Below are positions 1-8,813 of a stretch of DNA of 64,000 nt, piece after piece (position 1 is the stretch's first letter; every line of letters starts with the position of its first letter). The stretch is taken from positions 1 through 64,000 of the forward strand of contig JAVKOQ010000046.1 of assembly GCA_031835245.1 (NCBI GenBank), written 5' to 3'. The translations under genes were made by a program, and so were the position numbers. The DNA is from Balamuthia mandrillaris. Taxonomy: Eukaryota > Discosea > Longamoebia > Balamuthiidae. The notes beneath the pieces are model-generated. The model did no database searches, was not told where the DNA came from, and worked only from the letters and a program-made list of their open reading frames with translations.

Positions 1-7
1 CAAAAAT

Positions 8-86
8 GGTAGATATCCCACCCCACGACCATAAACTTCCCACCCCACCGATAAAAATTCCACCCCTCAGGTAAAAGTCCCATCCT
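8..86 (+). repeat. Left terminal inverted repeat of the MULE, four iterons
   Basis: Four GTAAA/GTCCCACCCC-like units start near 8, 27, 48 and 69, a spacing of about 20 bp. They align almost without gaps to the reverse complement of the right end, at about three quarters identity by eye. One more unit-like sequence (ATAAGAGTCCCACCC) lies alone at about 519-533 inside the element. Arrays like this are candidate transposase binding sites. Confidence 0.85.
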
Positions 87-152
87 ATTAGGGTGACATG
101 AATTATGAGTAACTCTATCGTTACATTGCTACTGTGTTTCTCTTTGCTTGGC

Positions 153-230
153 GAGAGGAATAACCGTTGTAAAAGAAACTGGTCAGGAATTGAAAGCATG
201 CTGTATCCTTGGTCAACGGTTATTCCTCTC
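153..230. repeat. Perfect 17-bp inverted repeat (hairpin) inside the MULE left end
   Basis: GAGAGGAATAACCGTTG at 153-169 is exactly complementary to 214-230, with a 44-nt loop between. It lies in the noncoding lead between the left terminal repeat and the transposase. It could form a cruciform or an RNA hairpin in a read-through transcript; its function is unknown. Confidence 0.8.
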
Positions 231-642
231 AGCATTCTTGCCCGCCATACTTTTCTTTTTGTTCCCGCCTTTTTTTTTCAATAACGTTACCGTTACTTTT
301 TCTTGGGTTGTAACAAGGTCTTCTTCTTTAACTTTTTTCTTTCAACTAGAAACAGCTACACACAACCATCACACACCTTTTTTGTTTGTTTGGCTTTTTG
401 GTTTTTCCTTTTTTTTTTTCTCATTATGGAACCGAAGAAAAAAAGATTTGCCGAGATTTACGGGTGGATTTTTGAACGAAAAAGGTCCAGTAGTCTCACT
501 TAGTCAGCACAATAGCAGATAAGAGTCCCACCCTTGACACGGAGTCCTGTAATGCTGGAGATCAACTCGTGGGCTTACAAAGCGAACAGGAGTGAAGGTG
601 CTTAGTAATCCTCGCACCACCCTTGAAGGAGTGAAAGTGTAG

Positions 643-2988
643 GTGGCACCAACAGTCAAGAAGGCGAAGAATGGAGTCCTTGAGGTTGCACTCAGCGAGA
701 ATCTTCACTGCTCTGGCGGCTTTGCCTGTGCTCCTCCAAGCAGAAAGAAAAACAAAAAAATAAAGGACTGTGGAGTGCAAAGCCGTTGGGTGGTGTTTAG
801 AGACGAGCTAAACACTGCCTACATCTACATCCAGAAGGAAGCCCAAAGCCACGGACCTGGGTTTTGTGCGCCTTCTGCAATGCCTATGACGCCTGCGCTT
901 CGACAGTGGCTCCGCCAGATGGATGGGCAAGGAGCAAAAGAAGACGGGATGAAAGGGAGGGGAGGAGCAATGACGGCGCATGAGCTGCAACAACTGTTGC
1001 TGGGGGGCGCTTGCGAGCTGGTCAAGGATGCTCGTGATGTACCAACTGTGCAGGAGATTGCCACCGTAATCCACAACGGAAGGAAAAAACTGCGAATCGG
1101 CAAGAAAGGCCAAACCAGAGCAGAAGCCCTCCAAGAGGCCTTGAATCGACCCGAGCTGGCTTCCACTATCCTTTTTCCACCTTTGGAGAGCCGTGAAACG
1201 TACATCCTTGATCGCACTGCAGCCCATCGGCCATGGATGATTTTTCTGATCGCGCCTTATGCAGTCACTGTGCTTCAGCGATGGGGTAAGGATGTAGTCG
1301 GCCTGGACAGCATCTACAAGCTATCCAAGTCACATCATCCTGTTTGGGCACTGGTGGTGCAAGATGACTTGGGACGGAGCTGGCCTGTTGCCTTCGCTGT
1401 TGCTAGCAAGGAACGAGCTGCAGTTGTGCGCTTTTTTCTTTCGTCCGTTCGTCACTTTTTTGAGACACAGACCACAACGATCTACTCCCCGAACACTACG
1501 TGGCAACCCTTTGTAATGATCGACAAAGACAAGGTGGAGCGCAACGGGGCGACAAGCGCTGGCTTTCAGGTGTTGTTGTGCGACTTTCATACGCAACAAC
1601 TGTGGAGAAAAAAAGTTGCACAGTATGGTTTGTTCTCTCTTTCATGCATGCATCTGCTCTCTTGCTCTCATTGTTCATACAAGTAGAAACTAACAATAAT
1701 ACCAAACAACAAGGGAAGGATGATGGAAGTGTGTTGGGTTTATTAAAAAGACTGCAACACGCCATGACAGAAGAAGCAGAGGAAGAAGCAACCAAGGTGT
1801 TGCAGAACTATTGCCAAAAAAAGAGGATTACCCGTTTCTGGAAGTACTTTGACAAGAACTGGCTTTCTCCTCCATGGGCATCAACGTGGAAAAGCATTGG
1901 TCGTCCGGGGCACCGAGAGGGCTTGTGGAATACCAACAATGCAACAGAGACTATCTTTCGGAGTGTTCTCCGTGATTTCCACTGCAAGGGCACCAAAGGG
2001 GACCACAACTTGGTCTTAACGTTAGCAGACAATGTGTTTCGGCGCTACAATGTAGAGCTCAACCGCATCAACGTGCAACAGCAACGCCCAAGCCGTGGTG
2101 TTCGCCGGCTGTGGAGGAGATATCAAGAGGGATTGCGGCTGGCACAGCACCAACAGAGTGAGAAACAGAAAAAAAAAAAAAGCAGAAACAGAGAAAGACA
2201 GCAATAGCGATGATGACAACAATGACAGAGAGGAAAAAGAGGCAGAAGGAGAAGGATTGAACGCACATTTTGTGGAGCTTGCTGACGGCGTTTTCAAATG
2301 GAACGAGTACGATGTGAGTATAGAATCGCCTTCATGCACCTGTCCTTACTTTCGGTATTATGGTAGGAGGTGCAAACATGTTTTTGGACTTGCTGCTCAT
2401 CTACAGAAAACATTTTCAGATCAGAACCTTTTAGAGCTTGGACTGAAAAGACAAACAAGACGCACCAACAGCAGCACCTCAAAAGTGGCAAGAATGGTTG
2501 AAGACGAGATTGTTGAAGCAGATGATGCTGACTTGCTGGAGCAACGTGTAGCGCCTGTTACCCTTGATGATGAAGATGAGGAAGGAGAGGAGGGCCATGA
2601 ACAGGAAGAGGAAAGGCCGACCCTGCTACTGTTGGAGGAGCCATCGATGGATGAACTTGGTGAGGACGACGGCGGAGATCTTGAGGAAGAACCTTCTGAA
2701 GGAGAAGAACACAACAATAAGAAAGAAGAGAAGGAGGAGAAGGAGGAGAAGGAGGAGGAGGAGAAGGAAAAGGAGAAAGACAAACTGAATGCAAACAAAA
2801 ATCAAGGAACAAAGCATCAACATCCAGTGGAGCCAAAAATCGAGTACTCTAGCAAGCAAGAAGCAGAACAAGCAATCGCATATGCTACAGGGAAGTCATC
2901 ACCTGGGAGGCCGCGAAATACAACAAAGAGGCCGAAAGTAGCAACCAACCTGCGACTCACAGAAGAATGTTTGCTTGAATTAAGTTAG
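643..2988 (+). CDS. MULE transposase with C-terminal SWIM zinc finger, interrupted frame
   Basis: DDE transposase of the MULE/FAR1-like class, which would cut and re-insert the element. The catalytic core reads VVGLDSIYKL (Asp codon 1306-1308), VMIDKDKVE (Asp 1522-1524) and, after an intron, NTNNATETIF (Glu 1947-1949). A SWIM motif CxCx(n)CxH (CTCPYFRYYGRRCKH) lies at about 2335-2380, followed by an acidic tail. Two frame changes are needed. The first fits an intron from about 1628 to 1683/1686. The second falls on a run of 13 A at about 2169-2181 and looks like a one-base slip (decay or assembly error) rather than an intron. The start is uncertain: position 643 is GTG, the first in-frame ATG there is 880, and an upstream exon beginning at ATG 426 (MEPKKKRFAEIYGW) is possible. 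A small intron near 2978-3033 may extend the C-terminus. Confidence 0.8.
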
Positions 2989-3124
2989 TATCTCTTTTTT
3001 TTAATCAAAATCTCTCCCTCCTTTCCTACTTTTAGCTAACACCTCACACAAACACCAGAAACCGAACGTACCTTTCAATCAAATTTAACAAAACCTGAAA
3101 CAAACAAAGAAAAAGGCAGCGGCG

Positions 3125-3520
3125 GTGGCGGCGGCTGCACCAAAAAAACAACAAAATAAAAAAACAAAAACGCAAAGTGGTATGTTTGTCACTTTTTGTA
3201 TCAAGCAGATTCTTTTTCTGAAGTTGATTTTTGTCATTTTTGAAGAGTGCAAAGCAAAGCGTACCTCTAAATGGCAAAAGAACTGTAAAACGGAAGAGAT
3301 CTATGGCGTCGCACCCGTGGTGAACTACCAGGATCCCCGAGTGGACAAAAGGAAGCCTCTCTCTCAAAAACGACAACTGAAGCCCAACCCACGGTACCAG
3401 AAAACACAGGTCGTGAAGCTCCTCTCTCCTCAAAAAAAAGAACAGAACGAAGAAAAGGTGCCCAGCGTGACAAAGAAAAGACTGGCCAAAAGAACAAAAC
3501 GAAAAAAAAAAGCCCCCTAA
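3125..3520 (+). CDS. Lysine-rich open frame at the 3' end of the MULE
   Basis: Open frame without a proper ATG at its start. It is interrupted by a likely intron (GTATGTTTG donor near 3180, acceptor near 3246). The predicted peptide is very basic (Lys/Arg/Gln) and has no recognised domain. It may be a last exon of the transposase, since basic tails are common there, or simply AT/purine-rich noncoding sequence. The rest of 2989-3633 shows nothing else recognisable. Confidence 0.25.
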   Translation: MAAAAPKKQQNKKTKTQSGMFVTFCIKQILFLKLIFVIFEECKAKRTSKWQKNCKTEEIYGVAPVVNYQDPRVDKRKPLSQKRQLKPNPRYQKTQVVKLLSPQKKEQNEEKVPSVTKKRLAKRTKRKKKAP

Positions 3521-3633
3521 AAAATAAATTTTTTATTTTTCTGATCCCTTTTCTCCACTCTCTAAAATAATGGCCAGCGCACGCTTTGGTGGCAAAATAG
3601 CACAAAAATAATAGGTTGTTATAAATACATATT

Positions 3634-3713
3634 AGGGTGGGTAAATTACCTGAGGGGTGGGACGTTTACCGAAGGGGTGGGACTTTTAGCGTTGTGGGGT
3701 GGGACGTTTACCC
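3634..3713 (-). repeat. Right terminal inverted repeat of the MULE, four iterons
   Basis: On the plus strand the units GGGGTGGGACGTTTACC and variants lie at 3634-3650, 3654-3670, 3674-3690 and 3696-3712. The same bases are read on the minus strand as the C-terminal tail and stop codon of the ankyrin gene at 3646-6102. Confidence 0.88.
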
Positions 3714-6102
3714 GATTCCTGAAGCAACATTTCGCGGAAGCTCCGTGCTTCAGCAGCGCTTCCATGACAGGAGCTTGCAGATTCGATTCAGAAGCGGCAG
3801 CAAAAATGAGAGGAACAGGATCATCCACCGAATACATTATCTTATCTAACGACATTGAGGAAGAAGAAGCAGAAGAAGAAGAAGCGGATTGTAATTTTTG
3901 CTGCTTTTCAAAGAACTGCAGCAATTTGGAGAACTGAGAGATTCCTTCTCCAGATAAGGAGCACATCATCATCATAATAGCCAACGGATGAAGACCCGTG
4001 GTGGATCTCACCCTGAAGCCATACGATATTGAAGTAACAGAATAAAAATAACTATAAGCTTTGTCCTCAGGAGAAGTAGTAGAAAAAGAAGTTGAAGGAG
4101 GTGTCCAATTGATATCGAAGTTGGTAGCGTGTTTGAGGAGATAGTCGAGCTCGGGCCAAGCTTTGCGATGAATAATTTCTCGAAAGAGAAAAGCACCGTA
4201 GCAGTCGTCCAATCGGTGAACATCTCCGTCTACGTGTTCCATTAGAGTGGTTAATAGAACCGTCCGCTTCTCTTCTCCTGTGGAGAAGAGGTGTTTGATG
4301 ACAGGGACACGAAGCCCTGATTGTTGCTCCGCTTTGTCCGCTGTCTCTTCCTCTTTTTCTTTGGCTTTTTCTTCATGCACCTGCTCTTGTTCCATCGCTT
4401 TAAGCTGTTCTTCTGGTTTCTCGTTCGCTTTCGTTTGTTCTACTTCTTCTCCGTTTTCTTCTTTTTCCTTTCCCTTCATGTTTGCCTCCTGTTCGGTTCC
4501 TTCTTCTTTCATCTCCTCTGGTGTTGCTTCTTCCTCCGCCATTTTCTTCTTTTCTTTCATTTCTTCCTGTCTTTTTGCTTCATCTTCTTCTCGTTCCTTC
4601 TGTAGCTGTTCCTTCTTTGATGGCTCAAACAAGGAAGCCTTCCTTTCCAACATCATCTTCATGATGTCCACTCCCGAATTAACAATCACTAGCCCAAGTG
4701 CTGTCTTTGGCTTGTCCTTGTTTGAACTGCTGTCAAAAGAACGCGAAGGATAACGAACGATCGCGTCTACATCTGCTCCTTTTATCTCCAACAACCAACT
4801 CACAGCTTCCTTGTCGTTGCGAGTGCAAGCGAGGTGCAGTGCCGTCATTCCTTGTGCGTCTCGATGCTCGATGGAGAGACCAAACTTGAGAAGAAGAAAG
4901 TCAGCTAGCTCCCACGCAAAGGCAGAGGGAATCGAGATTCCTCGATTGGGTAACATCAACAGGGAGAGAGGATTGCCTCCGCAGAGGGCCAAAAACTCGT
5001 TACGATGATGGTCCACCACGTCCTGAAGAAGGTCCAAGTCTAACGGTGAGTCAGCAGAGCTGTCATTTATAGTTGTTGTTTGCTTCTCTTCTTCTGTTTC
5101 TTTCTTATCTTTCTCTTCTTCTTTTTCGACTTTTGGAGGTTCGTTCTTTTCGTTGTGTTTGTTGGTGAGGGCACGAAAGTCAAAGGTAATCCCCTTACGC
5201 ACGAGAAGAAGGAGTTGAGCTTGTAGCTTTTGAACTGGAGTTTGATTCTTCTTTGGTATATCTGTTTTTTTTTTTTTGTTTAATGAATGGAAAGAATGCA
5301 AGAATGAGCAGGTAAGGAAGTAAAATACGGGTACTCACCGAAAGAAGAGCTCCCGCCGTAGTTGGGCTTTTTTTGTTTATCGTCTGCCGTCATTTTTTTT
5401 TTCAGCAATACAAAAAAAGATGTGAGAGAAAAAGAAAAAGAAAGAGAAAGAGAAACGACGAAAGAGAGAGGACAAAAAAAAAAATAATAACAAAATAACA
5501 AAAAAAACAAACCAATTATTTTCTTGTAGGCAACGCGGTTGTCCGGGTCCGGGTGCCAATGCTTCTGTATCTTGCTGAGTATGCGCGCCCTGGTGTAAGT
5601 GGACGGCAAGCACTGCGCCAGAATGGACCGCAACTGCGTAACGGTCACATAACCTTTTTTTTTTGTGTTTACGATTATTTTGTTGTTAGAAAGAACATCG
5701 AAGAAAGAAGAAGACGCACAAGAGAGAAAGAGAGATACCAGTGCGGCGACGATCTTTGAGTTGACAATAGGATTTGAGCTTGGCGGCGGGTAAATCCCGG
5801 TAGAAGCAATTGCTGAGGGTTTCGGGTTCGGCCGCGGCGGTGGTGGTGGTTGGAGCGGAGGAGGAGGAGGAGGAAGCATCGGCAGCAGCAGCTGTTGTTG
5901 TTGTTGCGGTGGTTGAGGAAGAGGAGGAGGAGGAGGCAGAAGATTTTTGGCGCTTGCGGCTCCCTCCCTTGGGTTGGACTTCCGTTTTGGGTTGTTTCGG
6001 AGGCTTGGTGCTTGGTGCCTTTCCGCCGTCAGGAGCAGCGCTGGGCGTAAGCTTGTGCGGCGCCTTTCGCTTTCGGGTAGACCTCCTTGGTTGGGACGAC
6101 AT
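3646..6102 (-). CDS. Ankyrin-repeat protein, 3' end truncated by the MULE
   Basis: Starts at ATG 6102 (MSSQPRRSTRKRKAPHKL). A first exon rich in Ser/Thr/Ala runs to about 5740. A short exon follows (VTVTQLRSILAQCLPS and onward, about 5510-5650), then one around 5340-5395, then a long exon from about 5265 down. The long exon holds an ankyrin repeat (DAQGMTALHLACTRNDKEAV), a highly charged Glu/Lys region of about 100 residues likely to be a helix or coiled coil, and a second ankyrin-like unit (APVMEALLKHGASAK). Directly after this unit the frame runs into the transposon end, which supplies about 20 foreign residues and the TAA stop at 3646-3648. The original C-terminus is therefore lost here and should lie left of the window. 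No catalytic domain is recognised; a protein-binding scaffold role is inferred only from the repeats. Confidence 0.7.
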
Positions 6103-6489
6103 CTCGGCAGTGCTCCCACCCGCTGCTCTGTTGCCACTACTCGCTTGCCCGCTACCGCTTTTTTCTCTCCTTTTTCTGTTCTTTGTTTGATTTGTTTTTT
6201 TTTTGGGCTGGTGAGTTTCTCCATGTCGTCGTGGTAGTTATTCGTGTCGTCATGGATTCAGTCGACAGTAATGCCAAATCATCCGCGAAAACATTCTTGG
6301 AATAATTTTGGTGGTGGTGCAATCCGAAAAATATATGGAGCAAGTGGAGAAGAAAAAGAGAGGCACAGAGAGGAGAAAACAAAGAGAAGGCACAGAGAAA
6401 AGAGCGCAAACGGACTCTCGAGAGTCCTCACAGAATGAACAACGAACGGGAGAGACTCACCATTTTGGCTACTCCTCCGTTGTTGATGA
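6103..6489. other. Intergenic stretch upstream of the truncated ankyrin gene
   Basis: No gene is supported here. It is the probable promoter side of the minus-strand ankyrin gene and contains one GTCGAC palindrome (6261-6266). A sequence at 6212-6245 (CATGTCGTCGTGG...GTGTCGTCATGG) resembles the 21-bp repeat upstream of the methyltransferase gene at 7.9 kb. Confidence 0.5.
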
Positions 6490-6968
6490 CAACAAAAACA
6501 TGGAGCAAAGGAGAGCGTGGCAGCAGCCAGGACTTACCGTCGCTCCTTCTCCTGCAGCTTAACCCGAATTCCGGCACATGTTCTTCTTGCGCTGGACTTG
6601 TCCCTCCCTGCCAACCTTGAAGTGGACCCAACTGCAGCTCCACCCCTCACCGCTAAATAAGTGGCCATGCATTGCTGCAGAGTGCACGTCTGACTGTCCC
6701 AGGGACATCCATTGGCTCTTGCCCATTGCAGCAATTCCAAATGCCCAGCGCCAGCAGCACAAGTACGCTCGTCCCAGGGACACCCTCTGTCTCTGGCCCA
6801 TTGCAGCACCGCCAGATGGCCACCGAAAGCAGCTCTTAATGCTGTTTCGTTGGGGGACCAAGGGAATCCATTGGCTACTGTCCATCGCAGCACGTCCAGG
6901 TTGCCTTCGCTGGCAGCCCCATTCCTTATGTCATTATTCTGGGCGCGAGATCATGGGTGCCCTGAATG
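6490..6968 (+). pseudogene. F-box/GCPW-ankyrin pseudogene with inverted ankyrin half
   Basis: This is a broken relative of the intact gene at 7094-7843. On the plus strand about 6490-6650 encodes the F-box part (KESVAAARTYRRSFSCS, then HVLLA/MFFLRWTCPSLP) with a one-base insertion (CGAATTCCGG against CGATTCCGG in the intact copy) that shifts the frame. From about 6655 to 6925 the ankyrin units (GNLDVLRWTVANGFPW, LAVLQWARDRGCPW, LELLQWARANGCPW) are encoded on the minus strand, also with a frameshift. At about 6930-6968 the plus strand resumes with FWARDHGCPE-stop, matching the intact protein's last residues KWARDHSCP. The simplest reading is a plus-strand gene whose middle was inverted in place. 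It cannot encode the family's protein. Confidence 0.75.
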
Positions 6969-7093
6969 AGAACAGAGGTGTGCATCACATCGCATTCCAG
7001 GAGGAACTCTCTTCTCCTCCTTCTTCCACTTCTGGGAAACCTGCATGACATAAGCTTTGATAAAACACTTCTTGAACAGCTGTTCAACTTGTA

Positions 7094-7843
7094 TTAAGGA
7101 CAACTGTGATCTCTAGCCCATTTCAACACCTCCTCATGTCCACCTTCTGCAGCCAGAACGCAAGTCCTCTCGTCCCAACGGCATCCATTCTCTCTCGCCC
7201 ATTTCAGCACTTCCAAATGGCCGTTCTTCGCAGCGTTCGCACAAGTCTCTTCGCTCCAAGGGCACCCATTCTCTCTGGCCCATTGCAGCACCGCCAAGTG
7301 ACCGTTGGCGGCCGCCCTGTTGCAGGTTTTGCTGTCCCATGGGCAGCCGTTCTCTCTGGCCCATTGCAGCACTTGCAGGCTGCCGCTGTCGGCAGCTGCC
7401 TCGCAAAGGTTGCTCTTCCACCCAACAAGCGCGGAGAGCTGGGCTTTCACCCACAGCAAGGCGGGCAGGGAGCGACAAGCCCAGCGCAAGGAGAACATGT
7501 GCCGGAATCGGGGAGGGCTGCAGGAGAACCAGCGACGGCAAGTCCTGGCCGCTGCCGCCACGCTCTCCTTTGGTAGCATGTTCAGCGTGTGGCAGAGCAA
7601 CTCCTCCGGCAACAGTTCTTCCATCGGGCAACCCACCTCCTCCATTATTATGACTACATTGGTCTGGGAGTCCGCGCTCAACGAGCCATGCTTCTGTTTC
7701 TTCTTCTTAAGGCACGTAGGCTGGTCCTCGCTCAGCAACCCGCAGTTATGCGTGCTTCTGCTGTTCGTTGGGTCGTCGCGCTGTTGCAGGCATGCAGCCC
7801 GCCGGCCTTCTTCCGTTCGCTTGCGTTCCGTCGTTGCTGCCAT
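7094..7843 (-). CDS. F-box protein with GCPW-type ankyrin repeats
   Basis: Open frame of 249 codons without introns. An F-box-like segment (MEELLPEELLCHTLNMLPKESV) is followed by SPPRFRHMFSLRWACRSLP, then four to five ankyrin-like units of the form WARENGCPWDxxTCxxAAxxGHLxVL. The frame ends at KWARDHSCP. F-box proteins dock onto Skp1/Cullin ubiquitin ligases and the repeats would bind the substrate; this is family knowledge, not shown here. The first ATG is 7843, but the F-box begins at about ATG 7644 and the 66 residues before it are low-complexity, so the true start may be 7644. Repeats of this type are abundant in amoebae and in giant viruses such as pandoraviruses, so lateral exchange is possible. 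Divergent from the methyltransferase gene, with 77 bp between the two ATGs if 7843 is used. Confidence 0.75.
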   Translation of the reverse strand: MAATTERKRTEEGRRAACLQQRDDPTNSRSTHNCGLLSEDQPTCLKKKKQKHGSLSADSQTNVVIIMEEVGCPMEELLPEELLCHTLNMLPKESVAAAARTCRRWFSCSPPRFRHMFSLRWACRSLPALLWVKAQLSALVGWKSNLCEAAADSGSLQVLQWARENGCPWDSKTCNRAAANGHLAVLQWARENGCPWSEETCANAAKNGHLEVLKWARENGCRWDERTCVLAAEGGHEEVLKWARDHSCP

Positions 7844-7856
7844 TCATGTTACATTT

Positions 7857-7932
7857 CATGTCGTCCTGATGTATAATCATGTCGTCCTGATGTATTATCA
7901 TGTCGTCCTGATGTATAATCATGTCGTCATGG
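7857..7932 (+). repeat. 21-bp tandem repeat with three in-frame MSS-stop mini-ORFs
   Basis: CATGTCGTCCTGATGTATAAT is repeated at 7857, 7878 and 7899. The fourth, partial copy at 7920 supplies the start codon of the methyltransferase gene. Each of the first three copies contains ATG TCG TCC TGA, in the same phase as the real start because 21 is a multiple of three. An overlapping ATG frame runs through the array and stops at 7937. If transcribed, the array would present several decoy starts to scanning ribosomes. Confidence 0.8.
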
Positions 7933-8774
7933 TTTGATCTCCAAACAAAAATGAGAAGAAAGCTGAACGAAGGAACACCATGGCTGGTCTACGCTGAAGA
8001 GGAGGAGCAGGAGGAGGAGGGAGGTGGTGGTTGTTGCCTGCTGGACGTGGAAGCCCTCCTCAACGCCTCCTACCAACGCCACAGCCACGTGCCGCGCCCT
8101 TGGCTCACCCCTTACTTTCCCCAAAAACAAAAGCCCGAAGCCGGTGAGGAGATGAAGGGAGAGGAAGAAGCGATCGGAAGAGGAGAGAACGGAAGAGGAG
8201 GAGAAGAAGAGAGAGAAGAAGGCGAACAGCAAGAAAGAAACAAAAAACGAAAGAGACGGCCATCCTCATCCTCGCGAGTGGCGTTGAGTCGCAGCGAGCA
8301 AGAAACGGAGGCACGGCATCGGGCCATCGCTCCTCTCCTCCAACGCGCTCACCTGGCTTGCCTGCAGCACTGGCCGCAGCAATGGACGCTGCCACAAGCC
8401 CTTGCCTCGCAAGAAGAAGAAAAAGAAGAAGAAGTAGCGGTGGTGGATTTGTTGGCGTGGGGTCAAACCATGAGCAGCATGCTTCGCTTTGCCTCCGTTG
8501 AGGAAGAAGAGGAAGAAGGAGAAGAGGAAGCCAAAGAGAGGGTGATGACGATGGAGGAGGCGTTGAAGGAGGACCCGTCGTTGGCGTTTGGGAGGAGAGT
8601 CCTTTCCACCGTGACGAAGGGAAGTGAGGAGGCGGAGGAAGAGGAGGAAGAGGAAACGGTAATCTCTCTGCTGGGTGGTCGATTTGTACTCCCTCCCTGC
8701 TCTGCTTTCCTCATGGTTTGCTTTTCTCTTTTCTCGTCTCTCTTCTTCTCTCTCTCTCTTCTCCCTCTCTTCTC

Positions 8775-8813
<39 letters not shown>

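Larger units (their letters stand above)
8..3713 (+). mobile_element. Mutator-like (MULE) DNA transposon with iteron-type inverted ends
   Basis: Both ends carry matching inverted sequence of about 80 bp (8-86 and the reverse complement of 3634-3713). Between them lies a gene with a MULE-type DDE transposase core and a SWIM zinc finger. Each end contains four copies of a roughly 20-bp unit with core GTCCCACCCC next to a GTAAA-like stretch. The right end interrupts the last ankyrin repeat of the neighbouring minus-strand gene, which fixes that border near 3713. The left border is near 8, but the window begins only 7 bp outside it, so an 8-11 bp target duplication cannot be tested; the flanks that are visible (CAAAAAT and CGATTCCTG) do not match clearly. 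A possible frameshift in the transposase suggests an ageing copy. Confidence 0.85.

Noticed and set aside
148..522. 124-codon frame at the left of the transposon
   Set aside because: Phe/Leu-rich, overlaps the hairpin and T-rich leader, begins at a non-ATG codon and has no domain.
2564..2788. Arg-rich small frame in the transposon
   Set aside because: It is a shifted reading of the transposase's acidic tail (GAGGAG repeats).
6212..6245. Duplication linking the 6.2 kb CATGTCGTC sequence with the 7.86 kb array as part of the F-box gene copy
   Set aside because: Its orientation relative to the F-box sequence differs between the two places, so a single block duplication does not explain it.
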